Notes: generated from the letters alone by a model not told the origin. A stretch of 64,000 bases of DNA from Brevundimonas sp. SORGH_AS_0993 (GCF_030818545.1 NZ_JAUTAH010000001.1:501001-565000), one strand, 5' to 3'; shown: positions 31,524 through 42,862, counted from the stretch's first letter. Numbers and translations are program-made.

Positions 31524-32362
31524 GTCCGGTCGCCAAGCTGGGCCTGATTGCTGGGGGCGGCGACCTGCCGGCGGCGGTGGCCGGCCGGTGCGACGCCGAG
31601 GGACGCCCCGTCTATGTCGTGCGTCTGGAGGGGTTCGCGGATCCGCACCTGGCGCGCTGGCCCGGAGACGATTTCGGCATGGCCCAGATCGGCGCCATCC
31701 TGAAGGCCCTCAAGGCGAACGGGTGTCGGGCGGTCTGTCTGGCGGGCATCGTCAATCGCCCTGATTTCAAGATGTTGAAGCCCGACTTTAAAGGCGCGAC
31801 CCTGCTTCCGGGCATTGTGGCTGCCGCCTCGAAAGGCGACGACGCCCTGTTGCGGAAAATCCTCTCGGTGTTCGAGGGCGAAGGCTTCTCCGTAGAAGGG
31901 GCGGATGACATTCTGGGGGGGGAGATGCTGCCTTCAGGCGCCTTGGGCGGGCTTGCGCCGACCTCGGCGCAACTGGAAGACCTAAAGAAAGCCCTTTATA
32001 TAGCCGAAAAATCAGGTGAATTAGATATCGGGCAGGGCGCTGTCGTCTGCGACGGCCTTGTTCTGGCGGTGGAGGCGCAGGAGGGCACCGACGCCATGCT
32101 GCGTCGCGTGGCGGGTCTTCCAGGCGATTTGCGCGGTCGACCTGGCGCGCCACGGGGCGCGCTGGGCAAGGCGCCCAAGCCGATTCAGGACCTGCGGGTC
32201 GACATGCCGGTGATCGGGCCACGCACGATCGAACTGGCGGCCGAGGCGGGCCTGGCCGGCATCGGCGGCATGGCCGGGCGGCTGATCCTGATCGATCGGC
32301 CCGCGATCATCGCTGCGGCCGACCGTCTGGGTCTGTTCGTCTGGGGCGAAACGACCGCATGA
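31520..32362 (+). CDS. lpxI: UDP-2,3-diacylglucosamine diphosphatase LpxI
   Basis: Hydrolyses UDP-2,3-diacylglucosamine to lipid X and UMP, the step done by LpxH in E. coli. LpxI is the unrelated enzyme first described in Caulobacter. It is 280 aa. The N-terminal domain begins KLGLIAGGGDLPAAVA, and the C-terminal DUF1009 domain contains KAPKPIQDLRVDMPVIGPRTI with its conserved acidic residues. An in-frame ATG 18 bases earlier exists, but ATG 31520 overlaps the lpxA stop and starts at the usual family position. It overlaps lpxB by four bases. Confidence 0.95.
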   Translation: MSPVAKLGLIAGGGDLPAAVAGRCDAEGRPVYVVRLEGFADPHLARWPGDDFGMAQIGAILKALKANGCRAVCLAGIVNRPDFKMLKPDFKGATLLPGIVAAASKGDDALLRKILSVFEGEGFSVEGADDILGGEMLPSGALGGLAPTSAQLEDLKKALYIAEKSGELDIGQGAVVCDGLVLAVEAQEGTDAMLRRVAGLPGDLRGRPGAPRGALGKAPKPIQDLRVDMPVIGPRTIELAAEAGLAGIGGMAGRLILIDRPAIIAAADRLGLFVWGETTA

Positions 32363-33528
32363 CCCGCCCACTGAAGATCATGCTGGTGGCGGCCGAGGCG
32401 TCTGGCGACGCCCTGGGCGCCGGCCTCGCCCGCGCTCTCAAGGGCCGGCTGGGCGATCAGGTCGCTTTCGTCGGCGTGGGCGGTCCGCGCATGGCGGCCG
32501 AGGGCGTGGCCACCCCCTTTGACATCGCCGAACTGTCGATCCTGGGCTGGATCGAGGGGCTGAGGGCCTATGGCACGGTCAAGCGACGGGTCCAGGAAAC
32601 GGCCGCACTGGCCAAGCGCGAGCGACCGGACGCCGTGGTCCTGATCGACAGCTGGGGCTTCACCATTCGCGTGGCCAAGGCCATTCGGGCCGCGCGGCCG
32701 AACGTGCCCTTGATCAAATATGTGGGGCCGCAGGTCTGGGCCTCGCGCCAGGGTCGGGCGCGGACCCTGGCGGGGGCGGTCGATCACTTGCTGGCGCTCT
32801 ACGCCTTCGATGCGCCGTGGTTCGAAAGAGAGGGGCTGGCGACGACCGTGGTTGGGTCCTCTGCCCTGCATGTGAACATGGACGAGGCGAACGGCGCGGC
32901 CTTCCGGGTGCGGCGCGGCATCGCCGAGGCGGCGCGCCTGCTGCTGGTCCTGCCGGGCAGCCGGCCCAGCGAGATCCGCCGCATGACGCCCGTTTACGAG
33001 GAAACGATCCGCAAGCTGAAGACTGTCGATCCTAGGCTGGAGGTGGCCGTCGTGGCGGCCGGCACGGTGGCCGAGGACGTGGCGGGCCGGGTCGCCGCTT
33101 GGCCGTTCCGTGTCCATCTGGTGGACGAGGCCGAGAAGTACGACGCCATGCGGGCGGCGACGGCGGCCCTGGCGACCAGCGGCACGGTCTCGACCGAACT
33201 GGCCCTGGCCGGCGCGCCGATGGTTATAGCCTACAAGATCGACGGCCTGTCGTACCAGTTGATGAAGCGGATGGTCACGGCCAGGCACATCACCCTGTTC
33301 AATGTCGCCGCCGACGACCGGATCGCGCCGGAGTTCATCCAACACGAGGCGACGCCTGCGCTGCTGGCCGCCGCTGTTGGTCGCCTGTTGACCGATCCGG
33401 CCGCGGCGGGCGAACAGGCGCGCCGGCAGATGGCGGCGCTGGACCTGATGGGCCGGGGCGGACCCGATCCTTCCGAACTGGCGGCGGATGCGGTGTTGCG
33501 CGTCATCGCCGAAAAGACCGGACGTTGA
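32359..33528 (+). CDS. lpxB: Lipid-A-disaccharide synthase
   Basis: GT19 glycosyltransferase joining lipid X to UDP-2,3-diacylglucosamine; 389 aa. Family motifs: MLVAAEASGDALGAGL at the N-terminus, GVGGPRM, PDAVVLIDSWGF, KYVGPQVWASRQGRA near residues 115-130, VLPGSRPSEI near 197-206, and TSGTVSTELALAGAPMVIAYK near 273-293. The ATGA overlap with lpxI completes a continuous lpxD-fabZ-lpxA-lpxI-lpxB run. Confidence 0.97.
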   Translation: MTRPLKIMLVAAEASGDALGAGLARALKGRLGDQVAFVGVGGPRMAAEGVATPFDIAELSILGWIEGLRAYGTVKRRVQETAALAKRERPDAVVLIDSWGFTIRVAKAIRAARPNVPLIKYVGPQVWASRQGRARTLAGAVDHLLALYAFDAPWFEREGLATTVVGSSALHVNMDEANGAAFRVRRGIAEAARLLLVLPGSRPSEIRRMTPVYEETIRKLKTVDPRLEVAVVAAGTVAEDVAGRVAAWPFRVHLVDEAEKYDAMRAATAALATSGTVSTELALAGAPMVIAYKIDGLSYQLMKRMVTARHITLFNVAADDRIAPEFIQHEATPALLAAAVGRLLTDPAAAGEQARRQMAALDLMGRGGPDPSELAADAVLRVIAEKTGR

Positions 33529-33532
33529 GACC

Positions 33533-34525
33533 ATGGCGCGCGCGTTGAGCCACCGGCGTGCGGCCGAGGTTCGCGCGGCGCTACAGATGGCGGCGGGCGC
33601 GACGGCGGCCCTTTATCTGGCGACCTGGCTGCGTCTGCCCCATCCCTATTGGAGCGTTATCTCCGCCATCGTGGTCATTCAGGCCAGCGTGGGCGGCAGC
33701 GTGCTGACCGTGGCCCGCGACCGGGCGATCGGGACCGCCATCGGCGCTCTGGTCGGGGCGCTGGTGGCCTTTGCGCGACCGCCGGGCTTGGAGAGCCTGG
33801 TGATCGGCATGGCGGCGGCGACGGCCTTGCTGGCCTTTTTCGGAGCCGGTCGGGCCTGGCTCAAGGTCGCCCCGGTCGCGGCGGTCATCGTCATCACCGG
33901 CGGTTCCGGAGCCGATGGCCCCGCTTCCCTGGCGATCGACCGGGTGATGGAGATCCTGGTGGGCAGCGGCGTCGGGGTGATCGCCATACTGGCGCTATTC
34001 CCGCGTCATGCGCGCCAGGCTTTCCGGCTGCAGGCGCGCGATGCGGCCGGCGAGGCGGCGGCCCTGCTGGCCCTGGTCTGTCAGGGCGATCCAGCGGCGG
34101 GGGCCGAGATTTCCCGTCGCCACACCGATTTGAAACGGCGGCTGGACGATCTGGGCAAGGCGGCGAAGAACGTCATCGACCTGCCTGGACCGCAACGCGA
34201 GACGGCCGACCGGCAAGCCCTGGCGCGCGCCTTCTGGCGGGTGCGCAGCGACATAGTCATCCTGGGGCGGGGCTTTCAGGTGGAGGGCGTGTCCGCCCGG
34301 CTGGCGCCCTGGGCCGAGGACGCTGCACGCGCGGTTCGCCGTCTAGAAGCCCTGTCGCGGGGAAAGGCGGTCGAACCCTTGGGACCCATCGACGCGACCT
34401 TGGCTCTGTCGCGGGCGGTGGAAGGCGACGACATGGCTCTGGGGGCCGCCTCGATCGGTCTGGCCCATATGCACCGCGATCTGGACGATTTGGCCGGGCG
34501 CTTCAGGGACCTCAAGCTGGTATGA
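33533..34525 (+). CDS. FUSC family membrane protein
   Basis: A 330-aa protein whose N-terminal half (about residues 15-165) has several hydrophobic segments with the FUSC-type pattern LRLPHPYWSVISAIVVIQAS and GTAIGALVGALVAF. The C-terminal half is a cytoplasmic, Arg-rich helical domain. FUSC proteins resemble fusaric-acid/aromatic-acid exporters, but the substrate is unknown. ATG 33533 is four bases after lpxB, so it appears to be the last gene of the lipid A run. It is shorter than full two-domain FUSC exporters. Confidence 0.8.
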   Translation: MARALSHRRAAEVRAALQMAAGATAALYLATWLRLPHPYWSVISAIVVIQASVGGSVLTVARDRAIGTAIGALVGALVAFARPPGLESLVIGMAAATALLAFFGAGRAWLKVAPVAAVIVITGGSGADGPASLAIDRVMEILVGSGVGVIAILALFPRHARQAFRLQARDAAGEAAALLALVCQGDPAAGAEISRRHTDLKRRLDDLGKAAKNVIDLPGPQRETADRQALARAFWRVRSDIVILGRGFQVEGVSARLAPWAEDAARAVRRLEALSRGKAVEPLGPIDATLALSRAVEGDDMALGAASIGLAHMHRDLDDLAGRFRDLKLV

Positions 34526-34528
34526 GGC

Positions 34529-34561
34529 CAAAGAAAAACGCCGGGGCGGAACCCCGGCGTT
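34529..34561 (-). terminator. Rho-independent terminator of gltA
   Basis: Arms AACGCCGGGG (34537-34546) and CCCCGGCGTT (34552-34561) make a perfect 10-bp stem with a 5-base loop. Read on the minus strand it is followed by TTTCTTT, so it terminates gltA, whose stop is 26 bases away. On the plus strand no U-run follows, but the hairpin may still slow transcripts leaving the FUSC gene. Confidence 0.8.
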
Positions 34562-34586
34562 CTGCAGTCATGCGTGAAGGCGCCGA

Positions 34587-35888
<1,302 letters not shown>

Positions 35889-35954
35889 GAATGCCCCTTC
35901 GCATCTTACGTCCGGTCGCGGAGAGGCGTCGGGCGCTTTTGGGTGTGTGGGTGA

Positions 35955-37370
35955 TCACTTAGTCTGTTGCAGCGCGTCATCCAAGCGCCCGAGGCTTTCC
36001 TGGCGCCCCAGAGCCGACAAAATTCGTGCAATATCAGGCGAAGTTGACCCGGCGGTAAGCGCTGTGCGTGCGGCGGGGCCGATCTTGCCGAAGCCCACGC
36101 CCTCGTCCTCGGCGAAGGCTTTCAGTTCAGCCTCCAAAGCGAACACATCCCAGGACTGGAATAGGGCCAGCCGGTCGCGCAGTCGGCCCAGACGTTCCAG
36201 GGTTTCGCCGGACAGCAGAACGCGGGCCTTGTCGTCGAACGCCAACGGGCGCGCCTTCAGTACGAACTCCGTCTGGTCCGCCAACTCCAGAATGGTCTTG
36301 GCGCGATCTTTCACGAAGGGCATGGCGCGACGCAGCCGATCTTCATCGTCGGGTTGGAGCCCGCGACCCCGCTGGAGATGCGCATCCAGCGCCATCTTGG
36401 CCAGACGATCATTGTCCGCCAGGCGCAGCCAGTGGGCGTTGACGTGGGCCAGTTTGTCGAAGTCCAGGCGCGCCGGCGCCTTGCCAATTCCGTCCAGATC
36501 GAACCAGGCGACGGCCTGTTCGTCGCTGAACAGTTCGTCGTCGCCGTGCGCCCAGCCCAGACGGGCCAGATAGTTGCGCATGGCCTCGGGCAGATAACCC
36601 ATCTCGGCGTATTCATGCACCGCCTGGGCGCCGTGACGTTTGGACAGTTTGGCGCCGTCGGGGCCGTGGATCAGGGGAATGTGGGCGAAGGTTGGCCGCG
36701 TCCAGCCCAGGGCGTCGTAGATCAGGCTCTGACGCGCCGCATTGTTCAGGTGGTCGTCGCCACGGATGACGTGGGTGACGCCCATGTCGTGATCGTCCAC
36801 GACCACAGCCAGATTATAGGTGGGCGCGCCGTCGGAACGCAGCAGGACCAGATCGTCCAGATCGTCGCTCGACCAGTTGACGGCGCCCTGCACCGCGTCG
36901 GGCACGGTGATGGTCATTCCGCGGGGTCGGCGGAAGCGAACGACGTGGGGCAGGGCCAGATCGTCCACCGTCGGCTTTCGGTCGCGCCAGGGCGATTCGA
37001 AGGGACGCCTTTCGGCCTTGGCCTGGTCCCGCAGACGGCCGGTTTCCTCGGCCGTGGCGAAGTCGCGGTAGGCGTGACCGCTTTCCAGCAGTTGATCGAC
37101 GACCTCGCGGTGGCGGTCGGCGCGGCTGAACTGGAAGATCGGCTCTTCGTCGGCGAACAGCTCCAGCCAGCTTAGGCCGTCGAAGATCGCCTTTACGGCC
37201 TCGTCCGTGGACCGCTCGCGATCGGTGTCCTCGACGCGGATCAGGAAACGTCCTGCGTGTCGTCTGGCGTACAACCAGTTGAACAAGGCGGTTCTCGCGC
37301 CGCCGATATGCAGATAGCCTGTGGGCGAGGGGGCGAAGCGAGTGACGACGGTCGAGGAAGGCAGGGTCAT
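35955..37370 (-). CDS. gltX: Glutamate--tRNA ligase
   Basis: Class I synthetase for glutamate, 471 aa. The HIGH-type motif is seen as FAPSPTGYLHIGGARTALFN at residues about 12-31, and the KMSKS-type motif as AKLSKRHGAQAV at about 243-254. The C-terminal anticodon-binding region follows. The start codon overlaps that of the divergent comEC gene, leaving no intergenic space on that side. Alphaproteobacteria often carry two GltX-type enzymes; whether this one charges tRNA-Glu or tRNA-Gln cannot be told from motifs alone. Confidence 0.96.
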   Translation of the reverse strand: MTLPSSTVVTRFAPSPTGYLHIGGARTALFNWLYARRHAGRFLIRVEDTDRERSTDEAVKAIFDGLSWLELFADEEPIFQFSRADRHREVVDQLLESGHAYRDFATAEETGRLRDQAKAERRPFESPWRDRKPTVDDLALPHVVRFRRPRGMTITVPDAVQGAVNWSSDDLDDLVLLRSDGAPTYNLAVVVDDHDMGVTHVIRGDDHLNNAARQSLIYDALGWTRPTFAHIPLIHGPDGAKLSKRHGAQAVHEYAEMGYLPEAMRNYLARLGWAHGDDELFSDEQAVAWFDLDGIGKAPARLDFDKLAHVNAHWLRLADNDRLAKMALDAHLQRGRGLQPDDEDRLRRAMPFVKDRAKTILELADQTEFVLKARPLAFDDKARVLLSGETLERLGRLRDRLALFQSWDVFALEAELKAFAEDEGVGFGKIGPAARTALTAGSTSPDIARILSALGRQESLGRLDDALQQTK

Positions 37371-39543
37371 GGGGGAAGGGTCCGTAAGGCAGGCCCTTAT
37401 ACCCCCCGAGACGGCAAAACCTACCCCTGCCGCGCGTTTGCACGCCTGGTGGAGGGAAGAGGTCGCGGCCCAGTCGTCGCGCCGACGTCTGTGCGCGCCT
37501 GTGGCCTTTGGCGGCGGGGCGGCGCTCTATTTCGCACTAAGGGTTGAACCGCCCTTGTGGCCTCTGCTCGGCATGGCCGTAACGACATCGGGCGGGTGGC
37601 TTTTTGCGCGCCAGCGGGGTCTGGCTCGGGCCTGGGTCTGGCTGTTGTTGATGGCGGCCTGCCTGGCTGGCGGTCTGGCGGTGGCCAAGATCCGGACCGA
37701 ATTCGTCGCCGCCCCGATCGCGCCGGCGCTGAGTCGTCCCACCGTCATCGAAGCCTGGGTCGTGGACGTCGACAGTCCGGGCCAACGCGGGGCCAGGGTC
37801 GTGATCGCGCCGGTGCGGATTCGCGGTTTGGCGCCGGAGCAAACGCCGGTCCGGCTGAGGGCCACGGTGCGAGGAGAGCCGCCCCGCCCCGGTGAGGCTA
37901 TTCGACTGTTCGCCATTCTGAATCCGCCGCCCGCGCCCGCCAGCCCCGGCGCCTACGATTTCGGCCGCAACGCTTTTTTCCAGGGCATGGGCGGCGTGGC
38001 CTTCGCCCTGGGAGAGACCCGACGCATCGACCTGGCGCCCGCCCCCTGGCGACTGCGGCTGAGCATGACGATCAATGGCGCGCGCTATGCCTTGGCTGAG
38101 CGGATCGTAGAGCGATTGGGCGTCCGCAACGGCGGGATCGCCGCCGCCATGACCACCAGCCACGAAACCTGGATCAGCCAGGACGACCTGGACCTGATGC
38201 GCGATTCGGGATTGGCGCACATCCTGTCGGTCTCGGGCCTGCACATGGCCATCGTGGGCGGCTTCGTCTTCTTCGGGGTGCGGTTGGGCGTCGCGGCCTG
38301 GCCCTGGCTGGCCCTGAGGATTTCCGGCAAGAAAATCGCCGCGACGGCGGGCCTGATCGCCCTGGCGGTCTATCTGGTCGTATCAGGCGCGCCGGCGCCG
38401 GCGGAACGGGCGGCCGTGACGGCCGCCATCGCCTTTCTGGCCATCCTGCTGGATCGCCAGGCGGTGACGATGCACGGCCTGGCGGTCGCGGCCTTTGTGG
38501 TTCTGGCGCTTCAGCCCGAGGCCATCGTGACGCCGGGGTTTCAGATGTCCTTCGCGGCGACCGCCGCCCTGGTGGCCCTGGTCGAGGCCTGGCCGAAGCG
38601 CATGCGAGAGATTTCCGTGCCCTGGCCGATCGCGGCGGTGCAGCGTTTCGGCGGCTGGCTGACGGCGGCGGTGACGGCCAGCCTGGTGGCCGGCCTGGCG
38701 ACCGGACCCTTCGCCATGCAGCATTTCAATCGAACGGCCGTCTATGGCCTGCTGGCCAATCTGGGCACGGCGCCGATCGCCGACTTCATCCTGATGCCGA
38801 CCCTGGCCCTGGGGGCGGCGCTGGAGCCCCTGGGCCTGGGCGCGCCTTTTCTGGCCGTCGCAGGCTGGGGTGTGGAAGCGATGCTGGGCGTCGGCGGCTG
38901 GACGGCAGGCTTGCCCGGCGCCGTCCGCACCATCGCCAGCGCGCCCGACTACGTCCTGCCCATCGCCTTTCTGGGCGTGCTGTTCATCTGCCTGTGGCGC
39001 GGACGGTTGCGATGTCTGGGCGCGCCGTTCGCGGCGGCGGTTCTGCTGTGGCCCCGACCGGCTGCGCCGGATCTGTGGATCGGAGACGGCGGGACAAATG
39101 CGGCTTTCCGCCAGGCGGATGAGGCCGTGGTGGTCCGGCCCGGCGTGCGGGAGTTCGCCGTCGATCTTTGGTCCCGCCGACGCGGGCTTGAAATGACGGA
39201 TAGGCCGCAGGATGGCTGGACCTGCGCCCGTTTCGCCTGTCGGCCGGACACATCGGCGTCAGGTCCCATAGCGCTGTGGTGGGGCAAGCGCAGCCCGGAC
39301 GCCGATCAGATGGAGGCCCTGTGCCGTTCGGCGCCGGTCGTCAGTGTGCGGGCGGCCGTCCCGACCCTGCCGCCGGCTTGTGAGGGACGGTTGGTGCTGG
39401 ACGGAATCGACTATGCCCGGGGCGGTGCGGTTGAACTGTGGAGGGAAGGGCAGGGCTGGAGGGCGGTCTGGACGACCCAGGCGCGGGGTCGGCGCCCGTG
39501 GACCCGCCAGCCCGATCCCGACGTCAGTGATAGCGGCGCATAA
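37369..39543 (+). CDS. comEC: ComEC/Rec2 family DNA uptake/competence membrane protein
   Basis: Polytopic inner-membrane protein of about 724 aa, homologous to the channel that passes single-stranded DNA in natural transformation. The N-terminal soluble DUF4131 region covers about residues 40-200 and the competence domain about 230-510, with [19 protein letters not shown], the family hallmark, near residues 283-301. The C-terminal region (about 560-724) lacks the HxHxDH metallo-beta-lactamase motif of ComEC from Bacillus. The start is uncertain: ATG 37369 overlaps gltX's start, and TTG 37438 is an alternative. Its 3' end overlaps lexA by 20 bases. Confidence 0.9.
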   Translation: MGEGSVRQALIPPETAKPTPAARLHAWWREEVAAQSSRRRLCAPVAFGGGAALYFALRVEPPLWPLLGMAVTTSGGWLFARQRGLARAWVWLLLMAACLAGGLAVAKIRTEFVAAPIAPALSRPTVIEAWVVDVDSPGQRGARVVIAPVRIRGLAPEQTPVRLRATVRGEPPRPGEAIRLFAILNPPPAPASPGAYDFGRNAFFQGMGGVAFALGETRRIDLAPAPWRLRLSMTINGARYALAERIVERLGVRNGGIAAAMTTSHETWISQDDLDLMRDSGLAHILSVSGLHMAIVGGFVFFGVRLGVAAWPWLALRISGKKIAATAGLIALAVYLVVSGAPAPAERAAVTAAIAFLAILLDRQAVTMHGLAVAAFVVLALQPEAIVTPGFQMSFAATAALVALVEAWPKRMREISVPWPIAAVQRFGGWLTAAVTASLVAGLATGPFAMQHFNRTAVYGLLANLGTAPIADFILMPTLALGAALEPLGLGAPFLAVAGWGVEAMLGVGGWTAGLPGAVRTIASAPDYVLPIAFLGVLFICLWRGRLRCLGAPFAAAVLLWPRPAAPDLWIGDGGTNAAFRQADEAVVVRPGVREFAVDLWSRRRGLEMTDRPQDGWTCARFACRPDTSASGPIALWWGKRSPDADQMEALCRSAPVVSVRAAVPTLPPACEGRLVLDGIDYARGGAVELWREGQGWRAVWTTQARGRRPWTRQPDPDVSDSGA

Positions 39544-40222
39544 GGCCGACCAGACGACCCTGAACCTGGACCTGATCCGGTCCGAAGATGCGGGTTTCGT
39601 ACAGGCGGTTCGCCGGCTCCAGCGCGATGGAGGCGCCCTTGCGACGCAGGCGTTTCAGCGTCGCTTCCTCGCCCTCGACCAGGGCTACGACGATTTCGCC
39701 ATTGTTGGCCGTGTCGCCGCGCCGGATGACCACCAGATCGCCGTTCAGAATGCCGGCCTCGATCATGGAATCGCCTTCGATCTCCAGCAGATAGTGATCG
39801 CCCTTGCCCAGCAGGGATTCCGGCACGGGCAGGCGGTCCTGTTCGTGCTGGATGGCGGCGATGGGGGTGCCGGCGGCGATCTTGCCGAGCAGGGGCAGTT
39901 CGCGAATGTCGTTGGCGGGCGTGGCGACCGGCGCTGACAGAGCGGCGCCGCCTTCGATCACGTCGGGCTTGAAGCCGGCCCGACCGCGTGGCGCCCCGGC
40001 CGTGGCCTGTTCGGGCAATTTGGTGACTTCCAGCGCACGGGCGCGATGGGCCAGACGCCTGATGAAACCGCGCTCTTCCAGCGCCGTGATCAGGCGGTGG
40101 ATGCCAGACTTGGACGCCAGGTCCAGCGCCTCCTTCATCTCGTCGAACGACGGGGAAACGCCCGTTTCCTGAATCCGTTCGTGAATGAACATCAGCAGTT
40201 CGTGCTGCTTGCGCGTGAGCAT
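39524..40222 (-). CDS. lexA: LexA repressor
   Basis: SOS response repressor, 232 aa. The N-terminal winged helix ([19 protein letters not shown]) binds DNA. The self-cleavage site Ala-Gly is in [11 protein letters not shown] (about residue 117). The catalytic Ser is in EGDSMIEAG (about 151) and the Lys in EEATLKRLR (about 189). The long linker before the cleavage site is usual in Alphaproteobacteria. Two LexA boxes overlap or follow its promoter, so it is autoregulated. The tandem boxes before the SidA-like gene at 13637 are a probable second target in this window. Confidence 0.97.
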   Translation of the reverse strand: MLTRKQHELLMFIHERIQETGVSPSFDEMKEALDLASKSGIHRLITALEERGFIRRLAHRARALEVTKLPEQATAGAPRGRAGFKPDVIEGGAALSAPVATPANDIRELPLLGKIAAGTPIAAIQHEQDRLPVPESLLGKGDHYLLEIEGDSMIEAGILNGDLVVIRRGDTANNGEIVVALVEGEEATLKRLRRKGASIALEPANRLYETRIFGPDQVQVQGRLVGLMRRYH

Positions 40223-40255
40223 CGCCGGCCCCTCATGCGCCCGACCGACGAATCG

Positions 40256-40308
40256 GAACGGGCCGTGAACATTGACGATGTTCTGTAAGTGTTCCTTGCT
40301 AATGTCAA
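40256..40308 (-). promoter_or_regulatory. lexA promoter with two LexA boxes
   Basis: On the minus strand TTGACA (40308-40303) is followed after 17 bases by CAGAAC (40285-40280). A perfect GTTC-N7-GTTC box (plus strand) at 40280-40294 overlaps the -10 and spacer. A second perfect element, GAAC-N7-GAAC on the plus strand, is at 40256-40270, just downstream of the start region. The arrangement repeats that at 13571-13610 and implies negative autoregulation. Confidence 0.85.
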
Positions 40309-40343
40309 CTTAACGGCAGTGTCGCCCGCCGTCAGGTCCGTTG

Positions 40344-41150
40344 TCAGGCGGCCAGCAGGCGACGGGTGGCCGTCTCGATATCGTCGTGGCGCATCAGGCT
40401 TTCACCGACCAGGATCGCCTGGGCGTGGGCGGCCGAAACGCGCTCGACATCCTCGGGCGTAAAGATGCCGCTTTCCGCGACCAGCAGCGCATGCACAGGG
40501 CTGAGCATCGACAGGCGCTCCGTAACCTCCAGGTCCACCTCAAAGGTCCGCAGCGACCGATTGTTGATCCCGACCAGGGCGTCCGTCCGATCCGAAACAA
40601 GGGCGCAGGCGCGGGCCATTTCGGTTTCGTCGTGCGTTTCGATCAGGGCGTCCATGCCGAACCGTTCTGCCTCGGACAGAAGTTCCCCCGCCAGCCCGTC
40701 GTCGATCATCGCCAGGATGATCAGGATGCAGTCGGCGCCCAGGGCGCGGCTTTCGGCCACCTGCCAGGGATCGACCAGAAAGTCCTTGCGTAGGCAGGGC
40801 AGGGCGACGGCGGACCGCGCCTGGGTCAGATAGGCGTCGTCGCCCTGAAAACTCGGGCCGTCGGTCAGGACCGAGAGGCAGGCCGCGCCGCCGGCCTCAT
40901 AAGCCATGGCGAGGTTTGCCGGATGGAAGTCCGCCCGTATCAAGCCTTTGGAAGGGCTAGCCTTCTTGATCTCGGCGATCAAGGCGGGGCGGCCAGTTTC
41001 CTCGACGGCGCGACTTAGGGCGTCGCGAAAACCGCGAGGGGTGGAGGCGGCCTGCGCCAGGGCCTCGATCGCGTCCTGAGAGGCGGCGGCCTTGCGCGCA
41101 AGGACTTCCTCTCGCTTGTAGTCGGCGATCCGTTCCAACACGTCGGTCAT
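40344..41150 (-). CDS. trpC: Indole-3-glycerol phosphate synthase
   Basis: Fourth step of tryptophan synthesis, closing the indole ring; 268 aa beta/alpha barrel, not fused to TrpF. Motifs: [13 protein letters not shown] at the N-terminus, [16 protein letters not shown] with catalytic Lys/Glu, [12 protein letters not shown] near 128-139, [14 protein letters not shown] and [12 protein letters not shown] at the C-terminus. The ATG at 41150-41148 overlaps the trpD stop (ATGA). Confidence 0.97.
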   Translation of the reverse strand: MTDVLERIADYKREEVLARKAAASQDAIEALAQAASTPRGFRDALSRAVEETGRPALIAEIKKASPSKGLIRADFHPANLAMAYEAGGAACLSVLTDGPSFQGDDAYLTQARSAVALPCLRKDFLVDPWQVAESRALGADCILIILAMIDDGLAGELLSEAERFGMDALIETHDETEMARACALVSDRTDALVGINNRSLRTFEVDLEVTERLSMLSPVHALLVAESGIFTPEDVERVSAAHAQAILVGESLMRHDDIETATRRLLAA

Positions 41151-42184
41151 GCCGCTCCTTCCGTTTCCAGGGGCGTGGAGGTGATCCGCACCAGGCGCGC
41201 CAAGGCCCGGGCGGCGCGGCCGTCGTCGATGGCCGCGGCGGCCAGGGCGGCCCCTTCGGCCAGGTCGGCGGCCCGATCCGATACCACGAAGGCGGCGGCG
41301 GCGTTCAGCAGCACAATGTCGCGGTAGGGGCCGGTCTGTCCCTCCAGCAGGGCGCGCAAGGCCGCCGCGTTCTCCTCGGCATCGCCGCCGCGGATGGCCT
41401 CGATCGGCGCGCGGGGCAGGCCGGCGTCCTCGGGCGCGACGGCGAAGCGTCGCACCGCGCCGTCTTTCCACTCGGCCACTTCGGTCGGGCCCGAGATCGC
41501 CAACTCGTCCAGGCCCTGGCCGTGGACGGTCCAGGCCCGCACCGCGCCCAGCCGCCCCAGGACCTCGGCCAGGGGCTCCAGCAGTCGAGGATCATAAACG
41601 CCCATGACCTGACGCCGTGCAGACGCCGGGTTCGAAAGCGGCCCCAAAAGATTGAAAACCGTTCGAAAACCGATCTCTGCGCGCGCCGGGCCGACGTGGC
41701 GCATGGCGCCGTGATAGGCGGGGGCGAACAAGAAGCAGATGCCCGCCTCGTCCAGCGCCAGTCGTTGCTGGGCCGGCGTCGCCATCAGGTTGACGCCCAG
41801 GATCGACAGCACGTCCGACGAGCCTGACTTGGACGACATGGCGCGGTTACCGTGCTTTGCGACCTTCAATCCGGCGCCGGCCAGCACCAAGGCTGCGGCC
41901 GTGGAGATGTTGTAGGTATGCTGGCCGTCGCCGCCCGTGCCGCAGGTGTCGATCACCTCGTAAGGGTGGTCCAGCGTCAGGGCGGCCTCACGCATGGCGC
42001 GGGCGAAGGCGGCGATCTCGTCCACCGTCTCGCCGCGCATTCGAAGGGCCGTCAGGGCGGCGGCGACCTGGGCCGGAGTGGGTTCGCCCCGCAGGCAGGC
42101 GGCGAAGAAGTCGTGCGCCTGTTGCGACGTCAGCGGCCGGCCCTCGACCAGCCGGGCCAGGATCGGCTTGAACCCGTCCGCCAT
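41147..42184 (-). CDS. trpD: Anthranilate phosphoribosyltransferase
   Basis: Second step of tryptophan synthesis; 345 aa. The family signature [19 protein letters not shown] with the PRPP loop is near residues 77-95. [23 protein letters not shown] follows near 108-130, as does [18 protein letters not shown] near 151-168. It lies two bases after trpG and overlaps trpC, so trpG-trpD-trpC form one operon. Confidence 0.97.
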   Translation of the reverse strand: MADGFKPILARLVEGRPLTSQQAHDFFAACLRGEPTPAQVAAALTALRMRGETVDEIAAFARAMREAALTLDHPYEVIDTCGTGGDGQHTYNISTAAALVLAGAGLKVAKHGNRAMSSKSGSSDVLSILGVNLMATPAQQRLALDEAGICFLFAPAYHGAMRHVGPARAEIGFRTVFNLLGPLSNPASARRQVMGVYDPRLLEPLAEVLGRLGAVRAWTVHGQGLDELAISGPTEVAEWKDGAVRRFAVAPEDAGLPRAPIEAIRGGDAEENAAALRALLEGQTGPYRDIVLLNAAAAFVVSDRAADLAEGAALAAAAIDDGRAARALARLVRITSTPLETEGAA

Positions 42185-42186
42185 GA

Positions 42187-42777
42187 TCAGGCGGCCGCGA
42201 GGCGCTTCACGCCGGCCAGGGTCAGGAAGTTGGCCAGCATGTCATGGCCGTGTTCGGTGGCGATGGACTCGGGATGGAATTGTACGCCGTGAATGGGCCG
42301 CGTGCGGTGCTGCAGACCCATGATCTCGCCATCGGCGGTCCAGGCGGTGACGTCCAGACAATCCGGCAGGGTTTCGCGCTTGACGGCCAGCGAGTGATAG
42401 CGCGTCGCGGTGAAGGGCGAGGGCAGGCCCGCGAAGACGCTCTTGCCCTCGTGCAGAATAGGCGAGGTCTTGCCGTGCATCAGGGCTTTGGCGCGAATGA
42501 CGTCCCCGCCGAAGGCCTGACCGATGGCCTGGTGGCCCAGGCAGACGCCCAGGATCGGCATGGAGGCCGGCGCGCTGGCGATCAGCGGCAGGCAGATGCC
42601 CGCCTGATCCGGCGCGCAGGGGCCGGGCGACAGCAGCACGGCAGCGGGGTTCAGCGCCCAGGCCTGGTCCGTCGTCAGGTCGTCGTTGCGCACCACATGA
42701 GTCGGCGCGCCCAACTCCGCGAGGTAGTGGACGAGGTTGTAGGTGAAGCTGTCGTAGTTATCGACGACGAGGATCAT
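42187..42777 (-). CDS. trpG: Anthranilate synthase glutamine amidotransferase component
   Basis: A 196-aa class I glutamine amidotransferase that feeds ammonia to TrpE. The catalytic Cys is in [16 protein letters not shown] (about residue 80), and the His/Glu pair in [13 protein letters not shown] (about 167-179). The N-terminus [23 protein letters not shown] is typical. The same type may also serve PabB in folate synthesis, but adjacency to trpDC and trpE supports the tryptophan role. Confidence 0.97.
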   Translation of the reverse strand: MILVVDNYDSFTYNLVHYLAELGAPTHVVRNDDLTTDQAWALNPAAVLLSPGPCAPDQAGICLPLIASAPASMPILGVCLGHQAIGQAFGGDVIRAKALMHGKTSPILHEGKSVFAGLPSPFTATRYHSLAVKRETLPDCLDVTAWTADGEIMGLQHRTRPIHGVQFHPESIATEHGHDMLANFLTLAGVKRLAAA

Positions 42778-42862
42778 GGCGCGGTTCTAGGCGCGCGATG
42801 CGGCCGCGCCAAGCACCGGGACGCGCTAAAGCGCATCTTAACCGTTGCGGGCGTCAGATGAC

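Noticed and set aside
31980-32030. An AT-richer patch in lpxI (tatatagccgaaaaatcagg) that looked like a promoter or insertion.
   Set aside because: The lpxI frame reads through with family-like residues and correct length, so it is only a local codon-usage dip.
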